Shown here: piece after piece, positions 47,838 through 56,590 of the stretch | Layout: each line of letters opens with the position of its first letter | How positions within the stretch are numbered: position 1 is the stretch's first letter | NCBI RefSeq assembly: GCF_030462585.1 | Contig: NZ_JASMRU010000002.1 | Span: 310,001 to 374,000 of the forward strand | Source of the DNA: Pseudomonas sp. CAN1 | GTDB lineage: Bacteria; Pseudomonadota; Gammaproteobacteria; Pseudomonadales; Pseudomonadaceae | Direction: 5' to 3' | DNA: 64,000 bases | Notes under the pieces: model-generated | Database searches by the model: none | The model's input: only the letters and a program-made list of their open reading frames with translations | Told to the model about the DNA's origin: nothing | Translations under genes and position numbers: made by a program

Positions 47838-49756
47838 TAGTCGGAACCGCCGGCCACATCGACCACGGCAAGACTTCGCTGCTGCGTGCCCTCACCGGCA
47901 TAGAAGGCGACCGCCGTCCGGCCGAGCGCGAGCGCGGCATCACCATCGACCTCGGCTACGTCTATGCCGACCTTGGCGACGGCGCGCTCACCGGCTTCAT
48001 CGACGTGCCGGGCCACGAACGCTTCGTCCACAACATGCTCGCCGGCGCCAGCGGCATCGACCTGGTGCTGCTGGTCGTGGCCGCTGATGACGGCGTGATG
48101 CCGCAGACCCGCGAGCACCTTGCCATCGTCCAGTTGCTCGGCATCCGCCGCGCCATCGTGGCGCTGACCAAGGCCGATCGCGTTTCGAGCGAGCGGGTAG
48201 AACAGGCCAGCGCTGAAGTGCGTGAACTGCTGGCCGACGGTCCGTTCGCCGATGCTCCGATCTTCCCGGTGTCCAGCGTCAGCGGCGCGGGAATCGATGC
48301 GTTGCGTGAAGCACTCACCGTCGCGGCTGGCGAAACCCGCGAGCGGGCTGCCAATGGTGGCTTCCGCTTGGCGATTGACCGCGCCTTCAGCGTCAGCGGA
48401 ACGGGCGTCGTCGTCACCGGAACGGCCTTTGCCGGCACGGTGAACGTCGGTGACGAATTGCTGCTCGGCAACGCTGGCCGCCGCGTTCGCGTGCGCGGCC
48501 TGCACGCACAGAACCGCGAGGCGCAGCAGGCCCACGCCGGCCAGCGCGTGGCGCTGAACATCGCCGGCGAACGTCTCAATCTCGACCAGATTCACCGGGG
48601 CGACTGGCTGATCGCGGCCGAACTCCATGCGCCCACCACGCGCATCGATATCGACCTGAACCTACTGCCCGGCGAAACCCGCGCCTTCGCCCACTGGACG
48701 CCAGTGCATGTGCACCTCGGCGCGCAGGACGTCACCGGTCGCGTCGCCCTGCTCGAAGGCGAACGCCTGCAACCCGGCGAGCGCGCCTTCGCGCAGCTGG
48801 TGCTGAATGCACCCAGCCACGCCGTGCATGGCGACCACCTGGTGCTACGCGACCAGTCCGCGCAACGCACCCTCGGCGGCGGCCGCGTGCTCGATCCCTT
48901 CGCACCCGCGCGCAACCGGCGCAGCCCGGAGCGCCTGGAGCAACTGCGTGCCCTGCAGGGCGAAGGCCTGGAAAGCGCCTTGCCAACCCTGCTCGCCCAC
49001 GCCAGCAATGGCCTTGATCCCGCACTGCTGGCGCGGCAGTTCAACCGCCCCCGCGAGGGCTGGCAACTGCCCGCAGAGCTGGTCGAGATCAGCACGCGCC
49101 TGGGCCCGCGACTGTTTGCGGCGGAGCGCTGGACGGCGCTACAGGAACAGTTGCTGGCCGAGCTGCAATCCTTCCACGAGGAAGCGCCCGACGAGCTCGG
49201 CCCCGACCGCGACCGCCTGCGCCGCTACGCCCTGCCGCAGCTGGAGCGGCCAATCTTCATCGCCCTGCTGGAAACCCTGCTGGCAGACCATCGCATCGAC
49301 AGCAGCGGCCCCTGGCTGCATTTGCCGGACCACCGCGTGCAACTGGGCGAAGCCGATGAAAAGCTGCGCGAGCGCCTCTGGCCACTGCTCCTGGCGGGCG
49401 CCTTCGATCCACCCTGGGTGCGCGACCTCGCCCGCGAACTGGGCGCGGAAGAAGGCGACGTGCGCCTGCTGGTGCGCAAACTCGCCCGCCTCGGGCAACT
49501 GCACCAGGTGGTGAAGGACCTGTTCTACCCCGAGGCCACCCTGCGCCAACTCGCCCGCCACGCACTGAGCCTGCGCGACGAAGCCGGCATCATCCGCGCC
49601 GCCGCCTTCCGCGACCGCATCGGCATCGGCCGCAAGCGCTGCATCCAGCTGCTGGAGTACTTCGACCGCATCGGCTTCACCCGGCGCTTCGGCAACGAGC
49701 GGCGGATCCGGGAAGATTCGGCGTTGGCGCTGGCGCCCCCGGAAGAAGCTTCCTGA
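47834..49756 (+). CDS. selB: SelB, selenocysteine-specific elongation factor
   Basis: The 640-residue GTPase delivers Sec-tRNA(Sec) to UGA codons. It has the P-loop [14 protein letters not shown], the G3 motif DVPGHERF and the TKAD motif, then translation-factor domains 2-3 and a C-terminal winged-helix region that binds the SECIS. Translation starts at GTG inside the selA stop (GTGA). It is the last gene of the selenium cluster. Confidence 0.98.
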   Translation: MIVGTAGHIDHGKTSLLRALTGIEGDRRPAERERGITIDLGYVYADLGDGALTGFIDVPGHERFVHNMLAGASGIDLVLLVVAADDGVMPQTREHLAIVQLLGIRRAIVALTKADRVSSERVEQASAEVRELLADGPFADAPIFPVSSVSGAGIDALREALTVAAGETRERAANGGFRLAIDRAFSVSGTGVVVTGTAFAGTVNVGDELLLGNAGRRVRVRGLHAQNREAQQAHAGQRVALNIAGERLNLDQIHRGDWLIAAELHAPTTRIDIDLNLLPGETRAFAHWTPVHVHLGAQDVTGRVALLEGERLQPGERAFAQLVLNAPSHAVHGDHLVLRDQSAQRTLGGGRVLDPFAPARNRRSPERLEQLRALQGEGLESALPTLLAHASNGLDPALLARQFNRPREGWQLPAELVEISTRLGPRLFAAERWTALQEQLLAELQSFHEEAPDELGPDRDRLRRYALPQLERPIFIALLETLLADHRIDSSGPWLHLPDHRVQLGEADEKLRERLWPLLLAGAFDPPWVRDLARELGAEEGDVRLLVRKLARLGQLHQVVKDLFYPEATLRQLARHALSLRDEAGIIRAAAFRDRIGIGRKRCIQLLEYFDRIGFTRRFGNERRIREDSALALAPPEEAS

Positions 49757-49810
49757 CACTCGGTCGGAAGCGGATTTCGCGGCACAGAGGGAATCGCCTA
49801 CAGTAGATTG

Positions 49811-49831
49811 GGTGTATACGAGGTATATACC
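49811..49831 (+). promoter_or_regulatory. palindromic operator candidate of the ParDE-like pair
   Basis: GTATAC (49814-49819) and the perfect palindrome GGTATATACC (49822-49831) lie 24 bp before the antitoxin start. AT-rich paired palindromes are typical autoregulatory sites of RHH antitoxins. Confidence 0.6.
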
Positions 49832-49854
49832 TTTTCATTACCAGGTGATTCCCC

Positions 49855-50133
49855 ATGAGCAAAGAAGCCGTATTCACCATGAAGCTCGAAGCGGAATTGC
49901 GCGCCGAATTCATGGCCGCTGCCGAGTCGGCGCACCGCCCGGCTTCCCAGGTCATGCGCGAGCTGATGCGCGAGTTCATCCGCCAGCAGCGCCAGACGCA
50001 GGACTACGACGAGTATCTGCAGGCCAAGGTCGAGGCGGCGCGGACCTCGATGGCAGCCGGGGACGGGCAGCCTGACGAAGAAGTTGAGGCGACTTTTGCG
50101 GCGCTCCGCTCAAGGGCGACCGAGCGTAGATGA
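49855..50133 (+). CDS. ribbon-helix-helix antitoxin (ParD/CopG-like)
   Basis: A 92-residue protein with an N-terminal ribbon-helix-helix (AVFTMKLEAELRAEFMAAAE followed by HRPASQVMRELMREF) and a charged C-terminus that should wrap the toxin. Its stop overlaps the toxin ATG by four bases. It should repress its own promoter at the palindrome upstream. Confidence 0.9.
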   Translation: MSKEAVFTMKLEAELRAEFMAAAESAHRPASQVMRELMREFIRQQRQTQDYDEYLQAKVEAARTSMAAGDGQPDEEVEATFAALRSRATERR

Positions 50134-50417
50134 AGGTCTTCTGGACGCGAGAAGCCCGGCAGGATCGTTTCGATATCTGGGAATATCTCGCTTCCGAAAA
50201 CCTCGACGCCGCCGTGCGGATGGACTCTCTGTTCAGCGCGGCTGCCGCCAAGCTCAGACAGTTCCCGTTGATGGGTAAGCCCGGACGAGTCGCGGGAACC
50301 CGCGAATTGATTCCCCATGAAAGCTACCGGATCGTCTATCAGGTCGAAGCAGATGTCCTGTGGATTCTTGCGCTGGTGCATACCGCCAGGTTGTGGCCGC
50401 CGTTGCCGGAAGGCTGA
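50130..50417 (+). CDS. RelE/ParE-family toxin
   Basis: A 95-residue protein with the ParE pattern: WTREARQDRFDIWEYLASEN at the start, QFPLMGKPGR in the middle and the C-terminal ELIPHESYRIVYQVEADVLW. ParE members inhibit gyrase and RelE members cut mRNA; which applies is not settled by sequence. It is coupled to the antitoxin gene. Confidence 0.9.
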   Translation: MKVFWTREARQDRFDIWEYLASENLDAAVRMDSLFSAAAAKLRQFPLMGKPGRVAGTRELIPHESYRIVYQVEADVLWILALVHTARLWPPLPEG

Positions 50418-50556
50418 AACCTGAAGGCAGGCCCTGCCGCAAATCGCCGCACTGTGGCACCTTCTGCACGCCGGTGAGTCAGAAGGGGCGACCGCCATCA
50501 TCGGCCGCCGGATGCCTCTGGTGGGTGAGCCCGGTCGTCATCCCAGGGAGTCGGGC

Positions 50557-51192
50557 ATGCGCTTCGTCGCTGTGCTGTTGTTGAGTTCAATTTCCGCCAT
50601 CGCCCAGGCCGCCACGCTGAACAAGTGTGACGACGGCCAGGGTCATATCACCTTCACCCAGCAGGCCTGCGCCGACGGTACCGGCGGCCAGCAGATCAAG
50701 GTGGTGCCGACCTCCGAGGGCATGCTGCTCGGGCCTGCGCCCGTGGCCGAGCCTGCTCCCGAGTACGACACTGCCCAGCCACCAATTGCCGGGTCTGCAA
50801 AGGGTTCCGCAGCGCGAGCGCCATCGGCGAATGGCTACTCGGTGGTCGGCGCTGATCCCGCATCGTCCTGCGGCCCGTTCACCGAGAAGGACATCCGTGC
50901 CGCTCAGGTTCGCAAGCAGGTGCTGGCCGGCATGCAGGCCTCGGATGTGGAGGGCGCCTGGGGCAGCCCCAGCCGCAAGGGCGGTCGCGAGTGGGTGTAC
51001 CAGATCGACGACTGCATGGCGTGGTTCGTCGAGATCGACGCCAACGGCTGCGTCACCGGCACCAGCAAGCGCGACAGCCCGGTCGGGCTGCGCTGCGACG
51101 ACCGGATGTTCAAGCAGCGCCTGGAGAGCGAGCGGCAGAAGGGCAGTGAGTCGGCCAGTCCATCCGCACCCACCTCTCAGGGCCTGCGCTGA
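50557..51192 (+). CDS. secreted DUF4124-like protein
   Basis: A 211-residue protein with a signal peptide (MRFVAVLLLSSISAIAQAA) and then LNKCDDGQGHITFTQQAC, the DUF4124 motif. A Pro/Ala linker leads to a C-terminal domain with GMQASDVEGAWGSP, resembling SmpA/OmlA-type repeats, and a Cys pair. GGGAG lies 6 nt before the ATG. The function is unknown. Confidence 0.82.
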   Translation: MRFVAVLLLSSISAIAQAATLNKCDDGQGHITFTQQACADGTGGQQIKVVPTSEGMLLGPAPVAEPAPEYDTAQPPIAGSAKGSAARAPSANGYSVVGADPASSCGPFTEKDIRAAQVRKQVLAGMQASDVEGAWGSPSRKGGREWVYQIDDCMAWFVEIDANGCVTGTSKRDSPVGLRCDDRMFKQRLESERQKGSESASPSAPTSQGLR

Positions 51193-51201
51193 CGCCGCCC
51201 G

Positions 51202-52653
51202 CTAGCGCGGCAGCACCTGGTCGACCCGCTGCACCAGATAGCCGTAGAACGGGTTGGAGGTCACGCGCTGGAACAGGTCCAGCCCGACGATCAGTACGCC
51301 GCGTTCGCCACGGGGAGTGAGGGTGCCCAGGTGGATGCCGTAGTTCTCCCGCGTATCGGGGTGCTGGCCGTAGAGCGCGTCGTCGGGCGGGAAGGGCAGG
51401 GCCACGTGGGACAGCGAGAAAAGGTCCGCCGGGTAGCTCGTTGGCAAAGGCTGGCTGTCCTGCTGCAGGCTGTGCGCCGGCGTATGCAGTGCGGCCACCT
51501 GGCTGGATTGCGCGCTGTTCGAGACCACCGTCAGGCCATAGCTGCGCTCGCGCTCGGGCAGCAGGCGCGCGCCGAGCTGGGCCATGTCCGGCCGCAGCAG
51601 CGGGCCATAGTTCAACGAACGGTTGAGGTCGAACAGCACCAGCTCGCTGCCGTTGTCCGGCAACCGGTCGTAAAGATTGCTGATCACCGCCGGCGTGCTC
51701 ACCGTGCTGTCGGCCAGGGACTGGAAGGTGAGGATTGGCGGCAGGCGCGCGAGGCTGCCGCTGCGATTGCCAGCCTCCAGGCCCTTCTGCACCGCGTCGG
51801 TCAGCTCCACCGTCTGCCGCGCAGCGGCCACCGGGAAGGAGTTGTACTTGAACGGGTTGAACTCCGGCAGCACGTTGAGCCACGCCGCCTTGGCGAAGGC
51901 CGGCAGCAGTGCCGGCAATCCCGCCAGCCCGGCGAACTGCGCGTAGCGGGTCACGCCGATCATCGGCGAGATCAGCACCAGTTGCTGCGGCATGGGCAGG
52001 CTCGCATCGTCCAGCGCATCCAGGCTGTACTTCATCGCCAGCGCGCCGCCGTTGGAGAAGCCTACCATCAGCAGTGGTGCGCCCTTGGGCAACTGCTTGC
52101 CGGCTTCGCGCACGGCCAGTCGGGTGGCGGCCATCCAGTCTTCCCAGTCCGCACTCGTCAGCCCGGCCGGCACCGTGCCGTGGCCCGGCATGCGGATGGC
52201 GATCACCACGAAGCCCTGCTGACGCAGGTGCTCGCCCAGGTGGCGCAGGCTGTAGGGCGAATCGGTCAGCCCGTGCAGCAGCACCGCTGCACCGCGCACC
52301 GCGCCGTCGGGGCGCATTTCGTAGGAACGGTTCCAGTCGGTGGCGAAGTGGCCGGGGTAGACCTGGCTCTGGTCGAAGTAGCGGTTGTAGGCCACGCGCT
52401 CGAAGGGCTGCAGGCTGCCGGCCATTTCCTTGCGCATGGCCTGCATCAGCTTGTCTTCGGCGGCGAGGTAACCGGCCCAGTCAGTGCGGTCGATGGCATC
52501 GCTGTGCAGATCATCCGGCACCCAGGTGTGCCACGGCTCCAGCGGCGGAATATCGCGCAGCGCCGCCACCCGCAGCCCCAGGGCCAGCACCGCGATGGCG
52601 AGGACGATGATCACCAGCCAGAGCAGTGCCCTGGTGAGTCTTGCATTGAGCAT
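51202..52653 (-). CDS. alpha/beta hydrolase with N-terminal membrane anchor
   Basis: A 483-residue protein with a membrane helix (LLWLVIIVLAIAVLALGL) and an alpha/beta hydrolase domain. The oxyanion motif is LLHGLTDSPYS, the next block is RMPGHGTVP, and the nucleophile Ser200 is in GFSNGG. It probably acts in the periplasm on esters or lipids. The substrate is not known. Confidence 0.88.
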   Translation of the reverse strand: MLNARLTRALLWLVIIVLAIAVLALGLRVAALRDIPPLEPWHTWVPDDLHSDAIDRTDWAGYLAAEDKLMQAMRKEMAGSLQPFERVAYNRYFDQSQVYPGHFATDWNRSYEMRPDGAVRGAAVLLHGLTDSPYSLRHLGEHLRQQGFVVIAIRMPGHGTVPAGLTSADWEDWMAATRLAVREAGKQLPKGAPLLMVGFSNGGALAMKYSLDALDDASLPMPQQLVLISPMIGVTRYAQFAGLAGLPALLPAFAKAAWLNVLPEFNPFKYNSFPVAAARQTVELTDAVQKGLEAGNRSGSLARLPPILTFQSLADSTVSTPAVISNLYDRLPDNGSELVLFDLNRSLNYGPLLRPDMAQLGARLLPERERSYGLTVVSNSAQSSQVAALHTPAHSLQQDSQPLPTSYPADLFSLSHVALPFPPDDALYGQHPDTRENYGIHLGTLTPRGERGVLIVGLDLFQRVTSNPFYGYLVQRVDQVLPR

Positions 52654-52718
52654 GGGATTCCCTTGTTGGCGTGCAGGACAAGCATAGAGCCCCTGGCGCT
52701 ACAAAGTCCGTTCACGGG

Positions 52719-53189
52719 TCAAAGGGCCGAAACCGCCTCGAAGTAGTCAGGGTTGCCGATGCCCACCTGAGCCCAGACCGGACGTGTCTCGTTGCCCTGG
52801 CGGTCGTACTGCTCGTCCGCATCCCATAGCGTGATGATCTGCCCCGGAAACAGGTACTCGCTGTCATTGAACTCGTGCGCGCCGGAGTCGTCTGCCGAAG
52901 CGATCAGCGAGAACAGCTCGCCGGCCGCCAGCGCAAACACATCGACGCCCTGGTAGCGCACGAGGTACTGCTCGCTTTGAGACAGGCCGATGAACCAGAT
53001 GAACCCCTGCTCGTCGCACTCGGTCTGGATCGCGGCCTGACAGAAGTAATCCGTCGGCCCGTTGGATGACTCAAGTGGAAAACTGATGGTGGCCAGCGCA
53101 TCCCGCGCCATGGCTCGCGTGTCGCCGAGACAGGCCGGGCCGATGCCCTGATGTGGGGAAATATCGAGTATTGGTGGAGTGGGCTTCAT
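52719..53189 (-). CDS. hypothetical acidic protein, immunity-like
   Basis: A 156-residue cytoplasmic protein, acidic, with the start ISPHQGIGPACLGDTRAMA. The pattern GIGPxxLGxTR resembles openings of some immunity or barstar-like proteins, but that is weak. No partner toxin is adjacent. It is the last GC-rich gene before the AT-rich cassette. Confidence 0.6.
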   Translation of the reverse strand: MKPTPPILDISPHQGIGPACLGDTRAMARDALATISFPLESSNGPTDYFCQAAIQTECDEQGFIWFIGLSQSEQYLVRYQGVDVFALAAGELFSLIASADDSGAHEFNDSEYLFPGQIITLWDADEQYDRQGNETRPVWAQVGIGNPDYFEAVSAL

Positions 53190-53349
53190 GCCTTGGAACT
53201 CCCTGTGTACCGTTAGCGAGGTTAGAGCATGTGCAGCCAGCTCGTCGCTTTCTGGCCAATAAATGACCTATTGATGTTGATTGGCCGGAGTGTCATGGCT
53301 GGGCCGCGCGGGATTTATGGAGCGAACCAGCGCCGACTGCGATACATGG

Positions 53350-53369
53350 AAAATAAATCTGTCCCCTTT
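53350..53369 (+). repeat. left 20-nt inverted repeat of the AT-rich cassette
   Basis: AAAATAAATCTGTCCCCTTT occurs here and, perfectly inverted, at 55903-55922. The local sequence is also bracketed by CATGGAA and TTCCATG, giving a possible hairpin. This motif is, from memory, frequent near REP-associated transposase genes, but no transposase is present here. Confidence 0.8.
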
Positions 53370-53370
53370 T

Positions 53371-53634
53371 CGCTTCCATGTGCAGCAGACCATGAGGCAG
53401 GTTGAGCAAAACTCCATAGGTGTCCAAGCAGAAATGCAGCAGCGAATGATGGCCGAGAAAGAGGCCAGGGAATATCGGCACGCTGAGCAACTCACCCAAG
53501 CAAGGGCAGAACAAGCCTGAGCGGAACAGGAAATGCGCTTCAGATCATCCAAGTGCCAGTTCTGGTGGCAGCAGCATGATCAAAATCCCTCGGAGCGAAC
53601 GGCCCAGAAAAGGGCTGAAGCGTGCGGCGATTGA
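53371..53634 (+). pseudogene. 3' remnant of an unidentified gene
   Basis: An open frame directly abuts the inverted repeat and reads a helical Gln/Glu-rich segment (QQTMRQVEQNSIG, AEMQQRMMAEKEARE). After an in-frame TGA (53518) the same frame continues as SSKCQFWWQQHDQNPSERTA and stops at 53632. Sequence like CQFWWQQH looks like a genuine protein C-terminus. The 5' part is missing, apparently replaced at the repeat boundary. Confidence 0.5.
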
Positions 53635-53755
53635 TGCAGACTCCCGTTCGTTCGCAGGGATGAGTCAGAGAGCGTAGGAAATAATTTCATCCCTTTTTTA
53701 TTCGAGCTCAAACGAGAGAGGTTCAAAAATTTAAATATCATGCCTTTCAGAAAAG

Positions 53756-54856
53756 TTAGAATGGAATGATGCTGCTAAATGAGAACTCTCCTTTGTATTT
53801 ATATATTTTACGCAAACTATCGCTCCCAATTTTCAGGGCCTCTTTGTCACCATTCAAGAACTCAACAATATCGTCATCTTCGCTGACTTCGATAAGAGCG
53901 CTATCATTAGTGGCCCAAGCATCTATATCATCCGAGCTTATTCTCTTTCGGCGATTTGCAAAAAGAAATTTGTTGATTTTTGGGAGGAACTCAGCCTTGA
54001 AGTCACTAAGCAGCAATTTTCTCTTTCCGCTATTTCTTAGAGCATCCTTGTAAAACTCATCACACTGTTCTCCAAATATAGTGCAGTTTGTCTCGTGAAG
54101 CTTTGAGTATGAACTAATTTTTTCCTCTAAAGCCGCCTCGGTTACAAATCTGATTCTAGTAGAGGTTTGCTCTCCATTTAGTATGTACTTTGATAAGTAA
54201 ATCTCTGAGCTCAGCTCATTCGCCTTAGGCTCATTTTCATCTGAAAAGTGAAGCTTGATTAGCTTGCCAGACAGTGCGGATATTAAGTTAAACTGATAAA
54301 CAACATTTTTTCTTTCCCTCTTTGCCACTGATCGCAACTCGTATGCCTGTGCCTTCATTAAAGAGTTTATCGATGAAAAAATTGCTTTGTCATTCTGTGG
54401 CGAACCATTCGATAATTGCATTTCCTGAAATGCAAATATTTCCGCAGATGGAAGATCTGAAAGATCATTTCCCAGTTCAGTCACCCTGGTGGAGTATATC
54501 TCCGGCCAACTGGCTTGCGCAGTTTGATACCCCACCCCTTTATGGCTGCTATAGCCATGGTACGGAAACCAATCAGTGTTGGGGTCACGCTCATTTAGGT
54601 CTCTTGCAAGAAGAGCCCAAGCTCGGTCTTCTGACTTCTTGCAGCTAATTACCAAAGCAGTATAAACCGAGAAGTCTTCCAGCTTAGAACGCTTATAAGC
54701 AAGAATGTCGATCTCTCTAACAGTGCCTTCAATATCATCCACGTAGTATCTGTTGCTTATTATATTCCAGCCGCTCTCTCTTAATAGGTTTGTGACTCGA
54801 AACTCAAATTCAAATCCAGTTTTCTTTATACCGTCCTCGAACTTCTTCAAGCTCAT
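53756..54856 (-). CDS. PD-(D/E)XK-nuclease-like protein of an AT-rich cassette
   Basis: A 366-residue protein of AT-rich codon use, clearly foreign to its surroundings. The N-terminal 90 residues fit a restriction-endonuclease-like fold: GFEFEFRVTNLLRESGW, REIDILAY (Asp50) and LVISCKKSEDRAW (Lys73). The usual glutamate of ExK is replaced by Ser71, so catalysis is uncertain. The C-terminal part is not recognised. GGAG lies 8 nt before the ATG. It follows the neighbouring gene by 23 bp in the same operon. A defence role is possible but unproven. Confidence 0.7.
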   Translation of the reverse strand: MSLKKFEDGIKKTGFEFEFRVTNLLRESGWNIISNRYYVDDIEGTVREIDILAYKRSKLEDFSVYTALVISCKKSEDRAWALLARDLNERDPNTDWFPYHGYSSHKGVGYQTAQASWPEIYSTRVTELGNDLSDLPSAEIFAFQEMQLSNGSPQNDKAIFSSINSLMKAQAYELRSVAKRERKNVVYQFNLISALSGKLIKLHFSDENEPKANELSSEIYLSKYILNGEQTSTRIRFVTEAALEEKISSYSKLHETNCTIFGEQCDEFYKDALRNSGKRKLLLSDFKAEFLPKINKFLFANRRKRISSDDIDAWATNDSALIEVSEDDDIVEFLNGDKEALKIGSDSLRKIYKYKGEFSFSSIIPF

Positions 54857-54879
54857 AATGCCGTCTCCATTGGTAGTGC

Positions 54880-55509
54880 TTATTTCTTATCGGTGATGGC
54901 TGAAATTCCTTTAACTTGAAACCAGTTCCTTTGGGGGATAAGGACGGATTTAAAGTTGTTTTTCTTTGAGTCCACCCGTTCCAAGGAAGACAACAGAGTC
55001 TGCATTGCCTCCTGAAGGCCTTCTTCTTTATATGCTATGGATTGAGATGCGCCAGTAATGCAAGAGGTAATTGGATGCTTTATCGTATCCAGATATAGCT
55101 CAAATACCTCGCGCGGCACAGCCATTCCATATATCCGCCAAGCATATTTTCTACCCAAATATGTCCCGTCCTTGGCACTATGAGTCGTGCGCTCATTAGA
55201 CTTTCTTAGCTCAATATCTCGTATCTCTTGGCCGTGAATTCTGGCTACATAAAAACTACTTTCAGGATCTACACTCTCCGCTTCGGCTATTGCGGAAGGG
55301 TCCACCCAATTAACTCCATTCTCCACACGGTAAGCGAAATTATAGCGTTCTCCCTCCTTTAGCACGGCCTCCCCATTTGCTATAAACTGGTATTTAGTAT
55401 TTGTGGAGGCAGGAGTGAAGGAATGCAGATGCTTACCTTCTGGGTGTGATTCAATTTTATAGTTTGTAACAACAACAGTTGGAGTGGTTAAGAGATGTCT
55501 TGATTTCAT
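54880..55509 (-). CDS. unknown protein, first gene of the AT-rich cassette
   Basis: A 209-residue protein with no recognised domain. The first half is beta-rich (YQFIANGEAVLKEGERYNFAY, then NWVDPSAIAEAE); the second half is helical. GGGGAG lies 8 nt before the ATG at 55509; the frame is open upstream to 55617 without a better start. It is transcribed with the PD-(D/E)XK-like gene. Confidence 0.65.
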   Translation of the reverse strand: MKSRHLLTTPTVVVTNYKIESHPEGKHLHSFTPASTNTKYQFIANGEAVLKEGERYNFAYRVENGVNWVDPSAIAEAESVDPESSFYVARIHGQEIRDIELRKSNERTTHSAKDGTYLGRKYAWRIYGMAVPREVFELYLDTIKHPITSCITGASQSIAYKEEGLQEAMQTLLSSLERVDSKKNNFKSVLIPQRNWFQVKGISAITDKK

Positions 55510-55840
55510 TTTTTCTACTCCCCAAGAGTTAATGCGCTGCGAGAATATTAAGAAATCCACCATGCCATGGCAATATGGTATCGCTGGTGTGGGCGGCGCA
55601 TAGCTAACGTCTCGCATTGCTGGTTATCCAGCTAAGCAGACACCTAGCTAGACACCATTAGAAAGAGCATCTCCATTGGCATCACAAGAGTCTCATAGGC
55701 TCAGACAGCGATTAATAGTAGAGGCCTAAGTAGTCGAAATCACTAGCCGAACCTTGCCTACAATGTCCTGATTGGATCTCTGAAAGGCCCGATTTCACTG
55801 GCGTTGACCAAAAAAGCCCATCAACGAACACGGCGAAAAA
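55510..55840. other. intergenic stretch upstream of the cassette operon
   Basis: About 330 bp with no convincing gene. It should hold the promoter of the two-gene cassette, reading leftwards. A short frame from 55804 spans the later repeats and has no ribosome-binding site or protein-like composition. Confidence 0.5.
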
Positions 55841-55863
55841 TGAGTTCGATTCTCACCGCCTTC
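55841..55863 (+). repeat. partial copy of the selC (tRNA-Sec) 3' end
   Basis: TGAGTTCGATTCTCACCGCC plus TTC matches selC positions 56659-56681 at 21 of 23 bases, in the same orientation, and stops just before the CCA end. The T-arm and most of the 3' acceptor strand are copied. It resembles an attachment-site remnant left by site-specific integration. Confidence 0.65.
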
Positions 55864-55906
55864 GGAAAGAAAGCGGAAAGAAAGCGGAAAGAAAGCGGAA
55901 AGAAAG
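55863..55906. repeat. 11-bp tandem repeat, four copies
   Basis: The unit CGGAAAGAAAG is repeated four times without a break (the last copy runs into GGGGACAG). It joins the selC-like remnant to the right inverted repeat. It is too short and spacer-free to be a CRISPR. Confidence 0.8.
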
Positions 55907-55922
55907 GGGACAGATTTATTTT
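55903..55922 (-). repeat. right 20-nt inverted repeat of the AT-rich cassette
   Basis: AAAGGGGACAGATTTATTTT is the exact complement of the left copy at 53350-53369. The two lie 2573 bp apart (outer ends) and enclose the AT-rich operon, the gene remnant, the selC-like fragment and the 11-bp repeats. Confidence 0.8.
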
Positions 55923-56198
55923 TCCTGCTCTGAACGTCCGCTTCTGGCCGTTAGGTGTCCTCTGCGGATGGCTGCTATGGGTCGGTAGCTGCCTGAGGCA
56001 GCGGTTCGTCTTGGGGGATTTGGACCTTCCCGACGGGGGGGCGTCGAACTCTTGAAGCTGCTACTCCGGAGCGTAGCAATGTGTTCGGATGAGTGGCTTT
56101 TCGCGGACGAAAAGCTCGTTCTATTCCCGTCCGGACCTTTGTATTCGACAGGGAGGGGCTTCGTGGAGGGAGGATGCTATAGGGGTGCAGTCGGTCTA

Positions 56199-56444
56199 TC
56201 AGAGTGGGTTGTTCTTCGCGCGGCGATACTGAGGCGCGTCTGTCGGCAGCAGTTCCTCGCGCAAAACTCGGATACAAGGTGGTGCGGCGATGACAAGTTT
56301 CACTTGCTGCTCCCACACCCCGCCGATTCTGATGATCAGCTTTTGGCTGCGCAGTTGGCGGATGAGTTCTTCGTCGGAGCATTCCGGATCGGCGAAGAGG
56401 TGGATGGCTTCGAGGATATTGCGGCTCAACAACAGGTTGCCCAT
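56199..56444 (-). CDS. RsmN/RsmF-like CsrA-family RNA-binding regulator
   Basis: An 81-residue protein. It begins MGNLLLSRN, then has an inserted helix DEELIRQLRSQKL, and ends with the CsrA core QVKLVIAAPPCIRVLREELL; the last Arg matches the key RNA-binding Arg of CsrA. The inserted EELIRQLR helix between beta strands is the feature of P. aeruginosa RsmN as I recall it. The GE of the usual TRRxGE is missing. AAAGGAG precedes the ATG by 5 nt. It should bind GGA motifs in mRNA leaders. Confidence 0.8.
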   Translation of the reverse strand: MGNLLLSRNILEAIHLFADPECSDEELIRQLRSQKLIIRIGGVWEQQVKLVIAAPPCIRVLREELLPTDAPQYRRAKNNPL

Positions 56445-56590
56445 GGGGACTCCTTTGCTCGGTAGCTGGTGGGAAATGGCTGATTCATCGGTTGCTGCGG
56501 CATCGGTGCGCTGGCATCCATCACTGCAATAGTGGCAACATCCCGACTCCCGCTTTCGCCGCTGCACTCGCGCAGCCGGCTTCTGACCAG

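Noticed and set aside
53518-53520. In-frame TGA in the gene remnant as a possible second selenocysteine codon
   Set aside because: No SECIS-like hairpin follows, the residue is in a Gln/Glu-rich helix without a redox motif, and the gene is already truncated at its 5' end.
55863-55906. Possible CRISPR array
   Set aside because: The repeat unit is 11 bp with no spacers, and no cas gene is nearby.
55804-56382. Open frames at 55804-56055 (+) and 55975-56382 (-) between the cassette and the RsmN-like gene
   Set aside because: They run through the 11-bp repeats and inverted repeat or oppose the RsmN-like gene, lack ribosome-binding sites, and show Arg/Pro-rich noise composition.
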